Below, piece by piece: positions 1-8,179 of a DNA stretch of 35,439 nt (its first letter is position 1; each line of letters opens with the position of its first letter). Made by a program: the position numbers and the translations under genes. The stretch is from an uncultured Enterocloster sp. (lineage in GTDB: Bacteria; Bacillota; Clostridia; Lachnospirales; Lachnospiraceae). The stretch covers positions 1-35,439 of the forward strand of contig CALWRY010000014.1 in the NCBI GenBank assembly GCA_944384065.1, given 5' to 3'. A model generated the notes under the pieces. The model saw only the letters and a program-made list of their open reading frames with translations, searched no databases and was not told where the DNA came from.

Positions 1-34
1 CAATAGTTGATATCATTTGTATCTGTTATTCCAC

Positions 35-520
35 TCAAAAATCCATACATATTGTGCACCTCAAGAATCTTAAATCTGCCCGATATGGCTCTGGAAGAGG
101 TTGCCAGGCAATGACGTACTCCGTAACATCATTGAAACCTTTCGCTCCTTGCAACATAAGCCATCTGCCATTTTCCGAAATAATCGCTACAGCCGGAAGC
201 AGTCCATCACTTATGAAAGAAACAAGGACATGTTCTCCAACTTCCGGCAGCCGCTCCTCCACCGGTATCCATCTATGCCGCCTCTGCTCCTCATTTAGCT
301 TTTTCAGCATTTTACCGACTTGTGACTGTTCAAAATCATTCAATTCCTTTACATCCTCTGGACTCATCCCAGTATCTTCGTAATCCTTCAGCTTGCACAA
401 GGCCCCATAAAGCGCCTCTGCCAGTCTAACGGAGAGCACCGCGCCGGAATGCAGCTCATGCCACGAAAAATCCAAAAGGCTCCACCTGCCCTGCTTATCC
501 CTCTTTGTTAATCGGTTCAT
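35..520 (-). CDS. DUF551 domain phage protein
   Basis: Protein of 161 aa from the ATG at 520, which has an AAGGGGAC ribosome binding site just upstream; a longer frame to 664 has no such signal and overlaps the preceding gene. The C-terminal half starts with WIPVEERLPEVGEHVLVSF and continues to VIAWQPLPEPY, the signature of the DUF551 domain found in many phage and prophage proteins. The N-terminal half contains LKDYEDTGMSPEDVKELN, a helix often seen ahead of DUF551 in Clostridia prophages (from memory). Function unknown. Last gene of the leftward early operon visible here; it overlaps the preceding small gene by 26 bp. Family recognised by motif; no function is claimed. Confidence 0.85.
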   Translation of the reverse strand: MNRLTKRDKQGRWSLLDFSWHELHSGAVLSVRLAEALYGALCKLKDYEDTGMSPEDVKELNDFEQSQVGKMLKKLNEEQRRHRWIPVEERLPEVGEHVLVSFISDGLLPAVAIISENGRWLMLQGAKGFNDVTEYVIAWQPLPEPYRADLRFLRCTICMDF

Positions 521-713
521 GCCTTGTCCCCTTTCTGTACTTGCTTGGCCTCTCCCGCAGCGCCGGATCCGGGCACAGCTCCGTGTAGCAGTAGGCCGGC
601 ATCCGGGCCGACCAAGTGGCCGGCCGCTCCTTGGCCTCGCAATTGTATGTAACCTCTTTTGCATGGCGGATCTTGAGCCTGTCCGCCCTCTTGGCTTTAT
701 TGCTTTTTCTCAT
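495..713 (-). CDS. Small basic phage protein, unknown function
   Basis: A 72-aa lysine/arginine-rich protein beginning MRKSNKAKRADRLK. I chose the ATG at 713 because a GGAAGG ribosome binding site precedes it; the open frame extends to 761 without a better start. It overlaps the 3' end of the upstream 54-aa gene by 17 bp and the 5' end of the DUF551 gene by 26 bp, the packing expected of a phage operon. It contains CEAKERPATWSARMPAYCY, with two cysteines but no complete metal-binding motif. I do not recognise the family. Confidence 0.65.
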   Translation of the reverse strand: MRKSNKAKRADRLKIRHAKEVTYNCEAKERPATWSARMPAYCYTELCPDPALRERPSKYRKGTRHEPINKEG

Positions 714-861
714 GGCCGTTCCTTCCCGGCGCACACCCGTAATGGATGTGTAGCGCCCCATACCGTCCCCTGCGGACTATCTCATGCGGCCCCTGGATGG
801 CCTTGCCACATACATGGCATATGTAAATCCTGTTGTCTGCAGGCTTCTCGACTCTTCCCAT
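697..861 (-). CDS. Tiny zinc-ribbon-like phage protein
   Basis: A 54-aa frame: MGRVEKPADNRIYICHVCG..., then GPHEIVRRGRYGALHIHYGC and a basic tail ending in EKKQ. The ATG at 859-861 overlaps the TAA of the upstream gene (861-863), giving a TAATG junction typical of translational coupling, and the frame fills what would otherwise be a gap between two genes. CHVC near residue 15 and the later HIHYGC supply two cysteine/histidine clusters that could hold one zinc. Function unknown; a nucleic-acid or protein-binding zinc knuckle is inference only. Confidence 0.65.
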   Translation of the reverse strand: MGRVEKPADNRIYICHVCGKAIQGPHEIVRRGRYGALHIHYGCAPGRNGHEKKQ

Positions 862-1163
862 TACTGCCCCCATCCATTTAATGCTTTAAACTTCTCAACC
901 GTTTGCTCCGCCTGACTCCGTGCCTTCCGTCTGGCCTCTGCTATCTCCGCATAGCGGATGCTGTACTTTCCCCCGCCCTTGTTTGCCGCAACCAGGAAAT
1001 GGCGGCTTTTCCCTATCACCTTCAGGCGCTTGCGTTTGCTCCCGCCCTTCTCCCGTTCAAGGGAGGCATCGGGGACACGCCATTCGATGATATCCCCGAT
1101 TCGGATGCCCTGGGCTATGCGCCACAACTCCTCCGGGGTAATTGGGTTCCTTTCCTCGGTCAC
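861..1163 (-). CDS. Hypothetical phage protein, GTG start
   Basis: A 100-aa protein beginning MTEERNPITPEELWRIAQG and containing the basic stretch GGSKRKRLKVIGKSRHF followed by a helical, arginine-rich C-terminus. Translation starts at a GTG (1161-1163) that overlaps the TGA of the preceding gene (GTGA), so the two are probably translationally coupled. The first half (IRIGDIIEWRVPD) is reminiscent of a small beta-barrel, but I recognise no family. Member of the leftward early operon. Confidence 0.7.
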   Translation of the reverse strand: MTEERNPITPEELWRIAQGIRIGDIIEWRVPDASLEREKGGSKRKRLKVIGKSRHFLVAANKGGGKYSIRYAEIAEARRKARSQAEQTVEKFKALNGWGQ

Positions 1164-2755
1164 TTTTTCTGCACCTCCTTCAGCTTTTCAATCATGGCCG
1201 TCCGGCTACTCTTGCAGTCCTCCAGGTAATGGTATCCGGGCACCAGCATGTATTCACTGGTTCCTGTCCGTTCCGGATCATCACCATAGTGACTCATCCA
1301 TTCTAGCCAGTAATGGTATTCGCAGATCACCAAACTGCAGCCATCCGGAAGGTCATAACGGTAGTACACCTCTGCCGCCTCCGGAACCTCAAACCACACC
1401 GGCCAGTCGTGGAAGGCAGCAAGCCAAGCCTTGCGCTCTCCATTATTCTTCATCTCCGGAAGTAACGGCTGGAGGGGCACCGGCTCCCTGGGCGGTTGAA
1501 GAATCTCTATGTATGTCCTAAGGGCGTCCACTAGGACCTTCTGCCTCCGGATTACCGGCTCATCCTCGGTTATGTCTGGGATTGCAAGGAACTTATTCAG
1601 CAGCGTTTCCTCCTCCTCCAGGCATTTCCGGGCTACATCCGCATCGGTTTCCGGCCTCATAAGCGCTTCAAAAGCCTTCCGGATCTGCGTGGCCAGCCTC
1701 GCAAACGAACACACGCCCAAGTCCTCCCTCTCATCATCCCAGAACTCAACCAACTCCGGGCTGACCAGGCCGCTGTACCCATCCCCGAATGGAATCGCGC
1801 GGTCATGGTCCATCATGTGTATTTTTTCCAGAATCGTCTCATCCGTAAGGCAGGCCACCTCCCCCGGCACCAGCAGTGCCTCCCCAAGCTTGTCCACAAT
1901 GGCCTCTGCCAGGCCGCGGATATATTTATCCTTTGCCTGGGGCAAATCTTTGATATTCCAACTCTCATCTGGCAGCGGCCCTTCATCCCTGCGCGGAGGG
2001 AGCGTTGCCTCCGGCTCCTGTTGCGATATCGCAACAGCCGGAACCTCTGCCGGGCCCTCTGACGGCTCTTCTGCCGAGCCCTCCTGCAGTTCCTCAGCAT
2101 CCTCAGCCGGTTCCTCCCCAACCAGTTCCGCAGCAGTAAGCATGCAGGGTACTGTGGAGGAAAACGGATCCACAGCTTCCGCCACCTCTGCGGCCGGCTG
2201 CTCTTTCGTCCCCGCTTCTTCCCCAAGCATATCCTCCGGCAAAAATCCCGGACACTCCTCAAGGTTTCCCTGGCCGGGTATCTCCACGCAGGGGATTTCC
2301 CTTGGCTTTCTCATTGCCCGGATATCCTGCACCGCCATATCCGGCGTGACCTGCTCCAGCTGCTCTTCATCCAAGCCCAGCATTTCCTGAAGCTGGGATT
2401 TATTAAACGCGCTGTACCTCTCGTCCAATACCGGGCTGTTTCCGTCCTTTGAGAAACGGTCGTTCCGTTTCATGTAACGGGAGGTCGTGGATTTGCTGAA
2501 TCCAAAGCGCTCCTTAGCATAGTCCCAGATATTTTCATAGCCTGCTTCCCGGAACAGCTCGCCGTTCCAGACACATTTAAGGTAATAGCCAATGGCAATC
2601 ACGCTGCGGACAGCCGATTTAAGGTTGGCATTTATATAAACTTCCGCATCCTCCAGGCTCACATCCTGGTACCACTTGGGCGTTTCCGTATCAGGCACGG
2701 ATACCGGCGGCTCTATGTTCCCGGCCTTCAACAGCCTGCTGCTTTCTTCTCCCAT
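1160..2755 (-). CDS. Large HTH-containing putative DNA-binding protein
   Basis: A 531-aa protein from the ATG at 2755 (AAAGGATA ribosome binding site). Residues 30-105 form an all-helical N-terminus with a likely helix-turn-helix around FGFSKSTTSRYMKRNDRF (residues 84-101), followed by SAFNKSQLQEMLGL, a layout recalling ParB/plasmid-partition-like specificity domains. Residues about 150-260 are a low-complexity, Glu/Ala/Pro-rich linker. The C-terminal 250 residues look folded, with aromatic-rich stretches near the end (YYRYDLPDGCSLVICEYHYW). In a replication operon, a role in origin recognition or partition is possible but is inference; no enzymatic motif is visible. Confidence 0.75.
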   Translation of the reverse strand: MGEESSRLLKAGNIEPPVSVPDTETPKWYQDVSLEDAEVYINANLKSAVRSVIAIGYYLKCVWNGELFREAGYENIWDYAKERFGFSKSTTSRYMKRNDRFSKDGNSPVLDERYSAFNKSQLQEMLGLDEEQLEQVTPDMAVQDIRAMRKPREIPCVEIPGQGNLEECPGFLPEDMLGEEAGTKEQPAAEVAEAVDPFSSTVPCMLTAAELVGEEPAEDAEELQEGSAEEPSEGPAEVPAVAISQQEPEATLPPRRDEGPLPDESWNIKDLPQAKDKYIRGLAEAIVDKLGEALLVPGEVACLTDETILEKIHMMDHDRAIPFGDGYSGLVSPELVEFWDDEREDLGVCSFARLATQIRKAFEALMRPETDADVARKCLEEEETLLNKFLAIPDITEDEPVIRRQKVLVDALRTYIEILQPPREPVPLQPLLPEMKNNGERKAWLAAFHDWPVWFEVPEAAEVYYRYDLPDGCSLVICEYHYWLEWMSHYGDDPERTGTSEYMLVPGYHYLEDCKSSRTAMIEKLKEVQKK

Positions 2756-2773
2756 TATCCTTTCCCTCCCTCT

Positions 2774-3004
2774 TTACCTTGTCTCCTCCTCCAGCTGAGA
2801 AAACGCCGCCAGCATCAGCCGTCCACACAACGGCGATCCGCCATATTTGCGCATGATCTCTCCGAAGTCCTTTGTTGCTTCCTGCCAGGCATCCGCCTCC
2901 ATCTGCCGACCATGATATTTGCGGTAAAACAGATAGGAGTCCGACCAAATGCCTTTTACCATTTCCGCCGCTTCCTTCTGCCGCCGTGTCTCTCCGTATG
3001 TCAT
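2774..3004 (-). CDS. Small phage protein, unknown function
   Basis: A 76-aa protein from the ATG at 3004, which overlaps the TGA of the helicase gene (ATGA, 3001-3004). The sequence, beginning MTYGETRRQKEAAEMVKG, is helical and rich in charged residues and aromatics (SDSYLFYRKYHGRQMEAD). No motif is recognised. Its coupling to the SF2 helicase suggests it works with the replication proteins, but the sequence itself does not show this. Confidence 0.7.
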   Translation of the reverse strand: MTYGETRRQKEAAEMVKGIWSDSYLFYRKYHGRQMEADAWQEATKDFGEIMRKYGGSPLCGRLMLAAFSQLEEETR

Positions 3005-4383
3005 ACGATGCCCCCCGCTTTCCGGTAATGGGCCCGCCGGCGCTTCCACTTGTTCTCGCAGAAGGCAATACTGTCTACATAGTCATAGCACACCGCTCCA
3101 TCTTTTCCCGGCGCTGTCCGGGCCACCCGGCCCACACTTTGGGTCACCACCGCGTAATCCCCCTGCGGGGTAGTCATGTACAGCCGGTCCAGCCGCGGGA
3201 TGTCCAGTCCCTCTTTTGCCAGGGCGTAGGTGGCGAACAGGTAATGCTTCCGGCCCTCCCGCATATCCTCAATGGCCTGTCCCCGGGCCTCTTTCGCTTT
3301 CCTGCTCGTCATATGCCCGTCTATCATGGCGGCCTGGGCCCGCAGCTCCCCGGGGAGGCTCTCCATCAGCACCCGCAGGTGTTCCAGCCGGTCAGAGAGG
3401 ATCAGCCCGTAATGGCCCCTGTCCCTTTCCAGGTCCTGCAGGATCAGCCGGTTCCTCTCCCGGCTCTCTGTCAGATACGCAATCAGTTTGGAGTAGGCCA
3501 GCGTCCCGTCCGTATCCAGGCAGCACATGGCGGCCTTTATTCCGGTGTCCCGCCGGACCACCCGGACCGGCAGCGTTTTCTCTGCCACTGCCTCCCCGGG
3601 CACCTGGTAAACAATGGGGCCAAGGATGGCAAGGGTTGAGGCTATCATCCCATCCGAGCGGTGCACCGTGGCGCTTAAGCCGAATTTATACCGGGCCGCC
3701 AGGCTGCTTAGGACCTTCCGGAACATAGTCACCTGGGCCGGCGTACCGGCCAGGCGGTGGCATTCATCCACAATCACCACGTCCCATGCATCCCGCAGCG
3801 CTGTGAGGTCCAGCTTGTGGAGGGTCTGCACCGTGGCAAATGTGATGTGGCTGCCGGCCTGCACCTTCCCGGCCGTAATCTTCCCCAGCATCTCCCGGGG
3901 CAGGTACTGGGCCGCCCTCTCGTAGGACTGGGAGAGCAGGTCCTGGGTGTGGGTGACCCACAGCGTCCTGCGCCGGAGTTTTGCGGCCAGGGCGATGCCC
4001 ATCTGGGTCTTGCCTGACCCGCAGGGGCTCTGGAGGATTCCGCAGCTTACACGGGCCATTGCCTCCACGGCTTCCCTCTGGTAATCGTACAGAGGGATTT
4101 CTGCCGGGTAATCCAGAAGGCCGTTGTCGGCCAGCTCCACCTTGACCTTATCCCCCGGCCCCATGAACTGCCGAAGCTGCCTGCCGATCCCGGTGGGGAG
4201 TATCAGGTCGCTCCCGTCTACCCAGTAAAGCCATACATGCCGGGGTGTGTTCCCGGTCCACAGGCCACGGCGGGCCCGCTTATTGTATTCCGGGTTCTCC
4301 AGGATCAGGTGCTCCATGCACCAGTGCGACAGCCCTTGGGCCGGATCCTTCACCCGTATTTCACTGCCAATGATGATCTGCAT
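3001..4383 (-). CDS. SF2 DNA/RNA helicase (DECH box)
   Basis: A 460-aa superfamily 2 helicase. The start is the ATG at 4383 (MQIIIGSEIRVKDP), inside the nuclease gene upstream; longer frames only extend into that gene. Visible motifs: YQREA (residues 101-105), Walker A SPCGSGKT (119-126), Walker B/DECH box VIVDECHR (203-210), motif III SAT (237-239), and the C-terminal motif VI QSVGRVAR. This is the ERCC3/RadD-like layout common in Clostridia phages, where such helicases sit beside a Holliday-junction-type nuclease. Likely ATP-driven strand separation during phage replication or recombination. Its first 23 bases overlap the nuclease gene. Confidence 0.92.
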   Translation of the reverse strand: MQIIIGSEIRVKDPAQGLSHWCMEHLILENPEYNKRARRGLWTGNTPRHVWLYWVDGSDLILPTGIGRQLRQFMGPGDKVKVELADNGLLDYPAEIPLYDYQREAVEAMARVSCGILQSPCGSGKTQMGIALAAKLRRRTLWVTHTQDLLSQSYERAAQYLPREMLGKITAGKVQAGSHITFATVQTLHKLDLTALRDAWDVVIVDECHRLAGTPAQVTMFRKVLSSLAARYKFGLSATVHRSDGMIASTLAILGPIVYQVPGEAVAEKTLPVRVVRRDTGIKAAMCCLDTDGTLAYSKLIAYLTESRERNRLILQDLERDRGHYGLILSDRLEHLRVLMESLPGELRAQAAMIDGHMTSRKAKEARGQAIEDMREGRKHYLFATYALAKEGLDIPRLDRLYMTTPQGDYAVVTQSVGRVARTAPGKDGAVCYDYVDSIAFCENKWKRRRAHYRKAGGIV

Positions 4384-4819
4384 CGTGCCATCCCTCCATG
4401 CTCCATCCATCCGCCGCATTCCGCTGGGCCAGCCAGGCGGTGAATTCCGTGCCGTACAGCCGGCAGTCCATCCGGTCAATCTGTTTGTAGCCCTTATCCT
4501 TCAAGGCTATCAGCTGCCAATAATCTACCAGGTAGGTCTGCTCTCCCCCAAACCGGACGGCAAACTTCCCGCGGCTGTTGCCAGTCAGCTCAAAGAGCCG
4601 CATGGCGTTCAGCTGGTTCTCCTCCATCCGGCTCAGCCGGAAGAAGCTGCCCTGGCAGTCCTTACAGTCAAAAAGATACGCGCGCCCGTTCCTGGCCGCA
4701 ATCACGTCGCAGGGCTGGCCGTTGTGGTTGTCCTGGAAAAGATGAACCCAGAAGCCGTGCTCGTTTAAAGCGGCGGTAAAGTCTCTTTCAAACCGGGTCC
4801 CGATTGCTTTATTGCTCAT
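4361..4819 (-). CDS. PD-(D/E)xK nuclease, Holliday-junction-resolvase-like
   Basis: A 152-aa protein starting MSNKAIGTRFERDFTAALNEHG. The opening G..FE..F...L...G helix and the core PCDVIAARNGRAYLFDCKDC show the D-x(n)-D-x-K pattern of the restriction-endonuclease-like fold used by Hjc/VRR-NUC and related resolvases, with the aspartate in CDVI and DCK as likely metal ligands. It is the first gene after the putative origin (4820-5147) in the direction of transcription and overlaps the helicase gene, so cleavage of branched replication intermediates is a reasonable inference. RecU-like or generic endonuclease activity cannot be separated by eye. Confidence 0.82.
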   Translation of the reverse strand: MSNKAIGTRFERDFTAALNEHGFWVHLFQDNHNGQPCDVIAARNGRAYLFDCKDCQGSFFRLSRMEENQLNAMRLFELTGNSRGKFAVRFGGEQTYLVDYWQLIALKDKGYKQIDRMDCRLYGTEFTAWLAQRNAADGWSMEGWHDADHHWQ

Positions 4820-5147
4820 TTTTTTTCACCTCGTTTCTGCCTTGGTCTAACCTTTTTTGCTGATTGTCTAACGGAAGGTCTAACTCAAAAATGCCCGCAA
4901 ACCCCTGATTTTCGTAGGTGTCTAACCGTCTAACCAAAAACCCGGCAATGAACGCCTATATATTATTAACAAAAAATCTTATATGTGTTAAATATTTAAC
5001 ACATACATTTTCCCCTATACGTGTTTATCTACAGGTTAGACTCGTTAGACAGGTTAGACCCTATATAAAAAAGCAAGGTTTTATGCGGGTTTTAGGGTCT
5101 AACCTTTTGGGCTAACCTTTTATGTAAACGTTAGACTGTGAGGGGGG
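4820..5147. other. Candidate phage replication origin with iterons
   Basis: A 328-bp non-coding block inside an otherwise gapless operon. It carries eleven copies of a 9-mer related to GGTCTAACC. Forward copies start at 4844, 4865, 4877, 4919, 4927, 5096 and 5109; reverse copies (GGTTAGACC type) start at 5034, 5043, 5052 and 5129. Exact GGTCTAACC occurs at 4844 and 5096, and its exact reverse complement at 5052. Between the two clusters lies an AT-rich stretch (about 4955-5015) with a perfect 24-bp palindrome at 4982-5005. Iterons flanking an AT-rich unwinding element beside helicase and primase genes are the usual look of a theta-type origin. The binding protein is unknown; an early-operon DNA-binding protein is a candidate. 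Confidence 0.75.
4982..5005. repeat. Perfect 24-bp palindrome in the origin region
   Basis: Every base from 4982 to 4993 pairs with 5005 to 4994, with the centre at the AT step 4993/4994. The sequence is AT-rich and contains the arms TGTGTTAA and TTAACACA. It sits between the left (4844-4935) and right (5034-5137) clusters of 9-mer repeats. It could be a dimeric-protein operator or an unwinding element. Confidence 0.9.
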
Positions 5148-7037
5148 CTATTCAAAGGGCAGAGTCTCATCCCCAACCTGCATAAATCCATCCGCATCTG
5201 TATTGTCATCGTCCTGTGGCAGCCTGAATTTTACATAGCTTGACTTAATGCCATAAACTTTCGTGCTATGGATAAACTTGTTCTGGGAATTGCGGACCAG
5301 ATATCCTTTTTCCGCCCACTTTTTGCTGACGGCCGTGTAATCAAACCCGTTTTTATCCAGGTATTCCAGGAGCACATCCCGGTTGACGACCAGGATATCC
5401 CCGTCAATCTTCCCCCACACCTCGCCCTTGTTAGGAGAGTCCGGGGCTTTGGGATCCTCGAACCGCACCGGGTTTTTAGCGGCCCAGTTAAGCACGGCCT
5501 GGAGGGCCCTTCCGGCCACATCCACGTCTTTCTCGCTCTGCAGATACTTCTTTACCTGATCCACTTCCAGAGGCGCCTCAGAGGGCCAGAACAGCCGCAC
5601 CGCCAGCTCATCCGCCAGCAGCAGGCAGGACATGGCCATCGCCTGCTTGTCCGTGGTATCCAGCGCGCACAGCGCCTCAAAAAGCTCCCGGTAGCGTTCT
5701 GTTAATTGCCCAGTGTCCGTTTCCTGCAGGTATTCCACAAATTTCCTCCCGGCAAACCCATAGTTCTCCGTCACCACGCTGCTCACATAGTGCCCGTCCT
5801 CTATCAGGGGGCCGTCCAGGGCAACCTCAATCACCCGGTTTTTGGAGCCGCCGCCGGAATTGGCCTTTGTGATGGGCTCTTCCCCGGTGAAGAGGAAGCT
5901 GTTTTTCCAGGTCCGCGTATCATCCACGCCCCCGTGGGCCTTGGCCCGGCCCCGGTCCACGCCTTCGGTTATCTGATAAATCAGCTGGTCGAAATTCCCC
6001 TGCCACTTGTCCTTTATGGTCTGCAGCTCGTCCCCGGCAAAGGGGATGCTGCATAGGAAGGCCGCGTTGCGCATGATGGCGTTCCGAGTCATGTTCATGG
6101 TCTTTACCAGGCCGCCCATCTTCGGGTTGCCCCAGATGCTCATGGCCGCCATCAGGGCCACGGTCTTTCCTGTCCCGGTCGTCCCCCAGACGTGGAGGAC
6201 AAAGGGCAGGACCTTTAAGGGCTCTAAAAGCACGCTGGCAAAACTGGCCGCCATCATCATCCGCAGCGGGATATTGGCCCGCAGCTTCCCGCAAAGCTCC
6301 CTCCATGTATCAAAATTGCCCGTCTCCCTGACGTTGCGAAAAATCACCTCATAATCCGGATCCCCCTCATAGCGGATATCCTCCGCATAAGGCGTGAAGG
6401 ACTGGCCCACCCAGCCCAGGCGGTTGATGGATTTTTTGGGCTCCAGGGTCTTGGGGTTTAAGGCCACGCAGTCCGAAATATAGCGCACCAGGTTCTTGGC
6501 ATTGTCGCTGGTCACCTCAATGCCGAACTGGCTCAGAGCGTCCACAATCTTGTTGACGTTGGCGCAGACGGCCCGGTCCACCGTAATGCTCTGCCAGACG
6601 GCCGCCTTAAAATAAGCCAGGGTGATGCGCTCCGTGGCGGTGTCCACGTTCTTTAAAATCTCAACTGGCAGGATGGGATGGCTGCAGGCCGCAACCGGCA
6701 CCCGCGTAAAGTTCTTGTCAAAACGCACCGTCTTCACCCCGAAGTCCGTGGCCTCCCATTCCCCGCACTCCAGCTCTGCCGGCTGCTCCGTGAACCGGGT
6801 GCGGTTTCCCGTCTGGCGCTGTCTCTGCGCATAGTCCAGCTGGAAGGATTTCAGTAGATTATTAAATTCCGTTGCCCGTTTCAGCCTCCGGGCCGTGCCG
6901 CGCAGGGCCTCTATGTACTGGGTCCGCTCCACCCCGTCGTCAATCTCAAAGATCCGGTAAAAAATCTCATCGGGGAAGGGCTTTGCCGGATCCAGCGCTT
7001 CAATCCCAGCCAGCAGTTCTTCTTTCGATTTCTCCAA
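5148..7037 (-). CDS. DUF927-type P-loop replication helicase
   Basis: A 629-aa protein whose central region (about residues 200-420) matches the DUF927 family: KSINRLGWVG, then Walker A HVWGTTGTGKTVALM (282-296) and MNMTRNAIMRNAAFLCSIPF. DUF927 proteins are AAA+-like helicase modules of phage and plasmid primase-helicases. Here the zinc-binding primase piece is a separate upstream gene overlapping by 38 bp. The N-terminal 200 residues are not recognised, and the C-terminus resembles a winged-helix (KNGFDYTAVSKKWAEKGYL). Likely the replicative helicase of this phage, loaded at the adjacent iteron region, which starts right after its stop codon. Start MEKSKEELLAG at 7037. Confidence 0.9.
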   Translation of the reverse strand: MEKSKEELLAGIEALDPAKPFPDEIFYRIFEIDDGVERTQYIEALRGTARRLKRATEFNNLLKSFQLDYAQRQRQTGNRTRFTEQPAELECGEWEATDFGVKTVRFDKNFTRVPVAACSHPILPVEILKNVDTATERITLAYFKAAVWQSITVDRAVCANVNKIVDALSQFGIEVTSDNAKNLVRYISDCVALNPKTLEPKKSINRLGWVGQSFTPYAEDIRYEGDPDYEVIFRNVRETGNFDTWRELCGKLRANIPLRMMMAASFASVLLEPLKVLPFVLHVWGTTGTGKTVALMAAMSIWGNPKMGGLVKTMNMTRNAIMRNAAFLCSIPFAGDELQTIKDKWQGNFDQLIYQITEGVDRGRAKAHGGVDDTRTWKNSFLFTGEEPITKANSGGGSKNRVIEVALDGPLIEDGHYVSSVVTENYGFAGRKFVEYLQETDTGQLTERYRELFEALCALDTTDKQAMAMSCLLLADELAVRLFWPSEAPLEVDQVKKYLQSEKDVDVAGRALQAVLNWAAKNPVRFEDPKAPDSPNKGEVWGKIDGDILVVNRDVLLEYLDKNGFDYTAVSKKWAEKGYLVRNSQNKFIHSTKVYGIKSSYVKFRLPQDDDNTDADGFMQVGDETLPFE

Positions 7038-7587
7038 TCCGCCTCACCGCCTTCTTGTCTGCGTATACGTCCCCGGGGCACTGCTCCAGACAGTCCAGCA
7101 AGTACTCCACATAGGTCAGTTCCCCCAGCCCTTCAAAAAAATGCCCGTTCCGCTCCCGCACCGCCATGCAGAGAAGGCCGCGGTAATCCGTCAGTATCTT
7201 TTTCGCCTGGGAGGCAAAATTCGCCTCCTCTTGCCTCCTGCGCTGTCTCAGCGCTGCCTCCCGCTTCTCCCGGTAGGTGGAGGGGACGCGGACAGGGACC
7301 CCGAAGGCCTCCGCCAGCTCCTTTGCTGCCTCATAGTTGCTCACCCCGCGGTACAGGGCCATGAATTTTACCTGATCCCCGCCGGCCCCACAGGTAAAGC
7401 AGTAAAACCCTTTCCCGTTTGGGTAAATCTTAAGGCTGGGGTTTGTGTCATGGTGGAAGGGGCACAGGCACAGCCCTTTCCGGTTCACCTGCAGGCCGCA
7501 GTATTCCGCCGCCTGCTGCATGCTGACCGCCTCCTTTACCTTCCTGTACAATTCCGGGTCATACTCACAGGAATGGGACGCCTTCAT
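7000..7587 (-). CDS. CHC2 zinc-finger primase-like protein
   Basis: A protein of 195 aa from the ATG at 7587, or 198 aa if the in-frame GTG at 7596 is used; neither has a strong ribosome binding site, and the start lies inside the upstream gene. Residues 42-66 form a DnaG-type CHC2 zinc finger: CPFH, 17 residues, CFTC, followed by GAGGDQVKFMALYRG. After that come a helix and a charged coil (YREKREAALRQRRRQEE). There is no TOPRIM catalytic domain, so this is only the DNA-binding part of a primase. It probably acts with the DUF927 helicase encoded next, and the two genes overlap. Confidence 0.88.
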   Translation of the reverse strand: MKASHSCEYDPELYRKVKEAVSMQQAAEYCGLQVNRKGLCLCPFHHDTNPSLKIYPNGKGFYCFTCGAGGDQVKFMALYRGVSNYEAAKELAEAFGVPVRVPSTYREKREAALRQRRRQEEANFASQAKKILTDYRGLLCMAVRERNGHFFEGLGELTYVEYLLDCLEQCPGDVYADKKAVRRIGEIERRTAGWD

Positions 7588-8179
7588 CTTCCACACCGTC
7601 CGGGATACTCACAAACCCGTCCCCGACCGCAGCTGCCGGGGCCTGCCTCTGTTCCGGGGCCTTAGGCGCTGCCGGGGCATCCGGGAGGAGGCTGTCCTCC
7701 GGCACCTCCGCCTCCGCCAGCCCGGCCACGCTGCGGATCTGAAACAACTCCGTGATGATCGGGCGGTCCCCGTTGTCCTTCTCGTACTGCCGGCGCCGGA
7801 AGAGGCCGCCAAACCGCTTGCCTTTGAGCGTCTCCTCGTTTTTCTCCCTGTCCCATTGGAAGGTGAAATTGTTGGAGCGCTCAATGCTGGTGATCACGCC
7901 CTTGAACCAGGACAGGCCCCTGCCCTCCATGTTCTGCTTGAATACACCCCGCCATACTGCCGAAGGATTCTGGGCCTTGTCCGCATCAAACATTTTTTGG
8001 TAAAATCCCTTATGTTCTCCCTCTGCGATATCGTAAAGAATTACAAACTGGTCATTCCCGTTCTTTGACTCCTTCACGGCCACCTGCTTGATTACGCATA
8101 CGTACTTGCCCTTGGGCAGCTGCTGGAACTCGCCGGTAAAGGCCGGCGCCTCGTCATACCCCTGCGGTTTCTTTATCAT
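7565..8179 (-). CDS. SSB-like phage protein (DUF669-like)
   Basis: A 204-aa protein from the ATG at 8179 (MIKKPQGYDEAPAFTG). The core GKYVCVIKQVAVKESKNGNDQFVILYDIAEGEHKGFY, with later FTFQWDREKNEETLKGKRFGGLF, is the pattern of DUF669-type phage proteins, thought to be single-strand DNA-binding proteins. The C-terminus is a proline/alanine-rich linker ending in EDEGVPFL, which resembles the acidic tip of bacterial SSB (DDDIPF), the docking site for partner enzymes. It lies between a RecA-like ATPase gene and the primase gene, as expected for a recombination/replication mediator. The family call is from memory of the pattern. Confidence 0.8.
   Translation of the reverse strand: MIKKPQGYDEAPAFTGEFQQLPKGKYVCVIKQVAVKESKNGNDQFVILYDIAEGEHKGFYQKMFDADKAQNPSAVWRGVFKQNMEGRGLSWFKGVITSIERSNNFTFQWDREKNEETLKGKRFGGLFRRRQYEKDNGDRPIITELFQIRSVAGLAEAEVPEDSLLPDAPAAPKAPEQRQAPAAAVGDGFVSIPDGVEDEGVPFL

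Noticed and set aside
4844-5137. Repeat cluster considered as a CRISPR array
   Set aside because: Repeats are only 9 bp, in both orientations and irregularly spaced, with no spacers of constant length and no cas genes.
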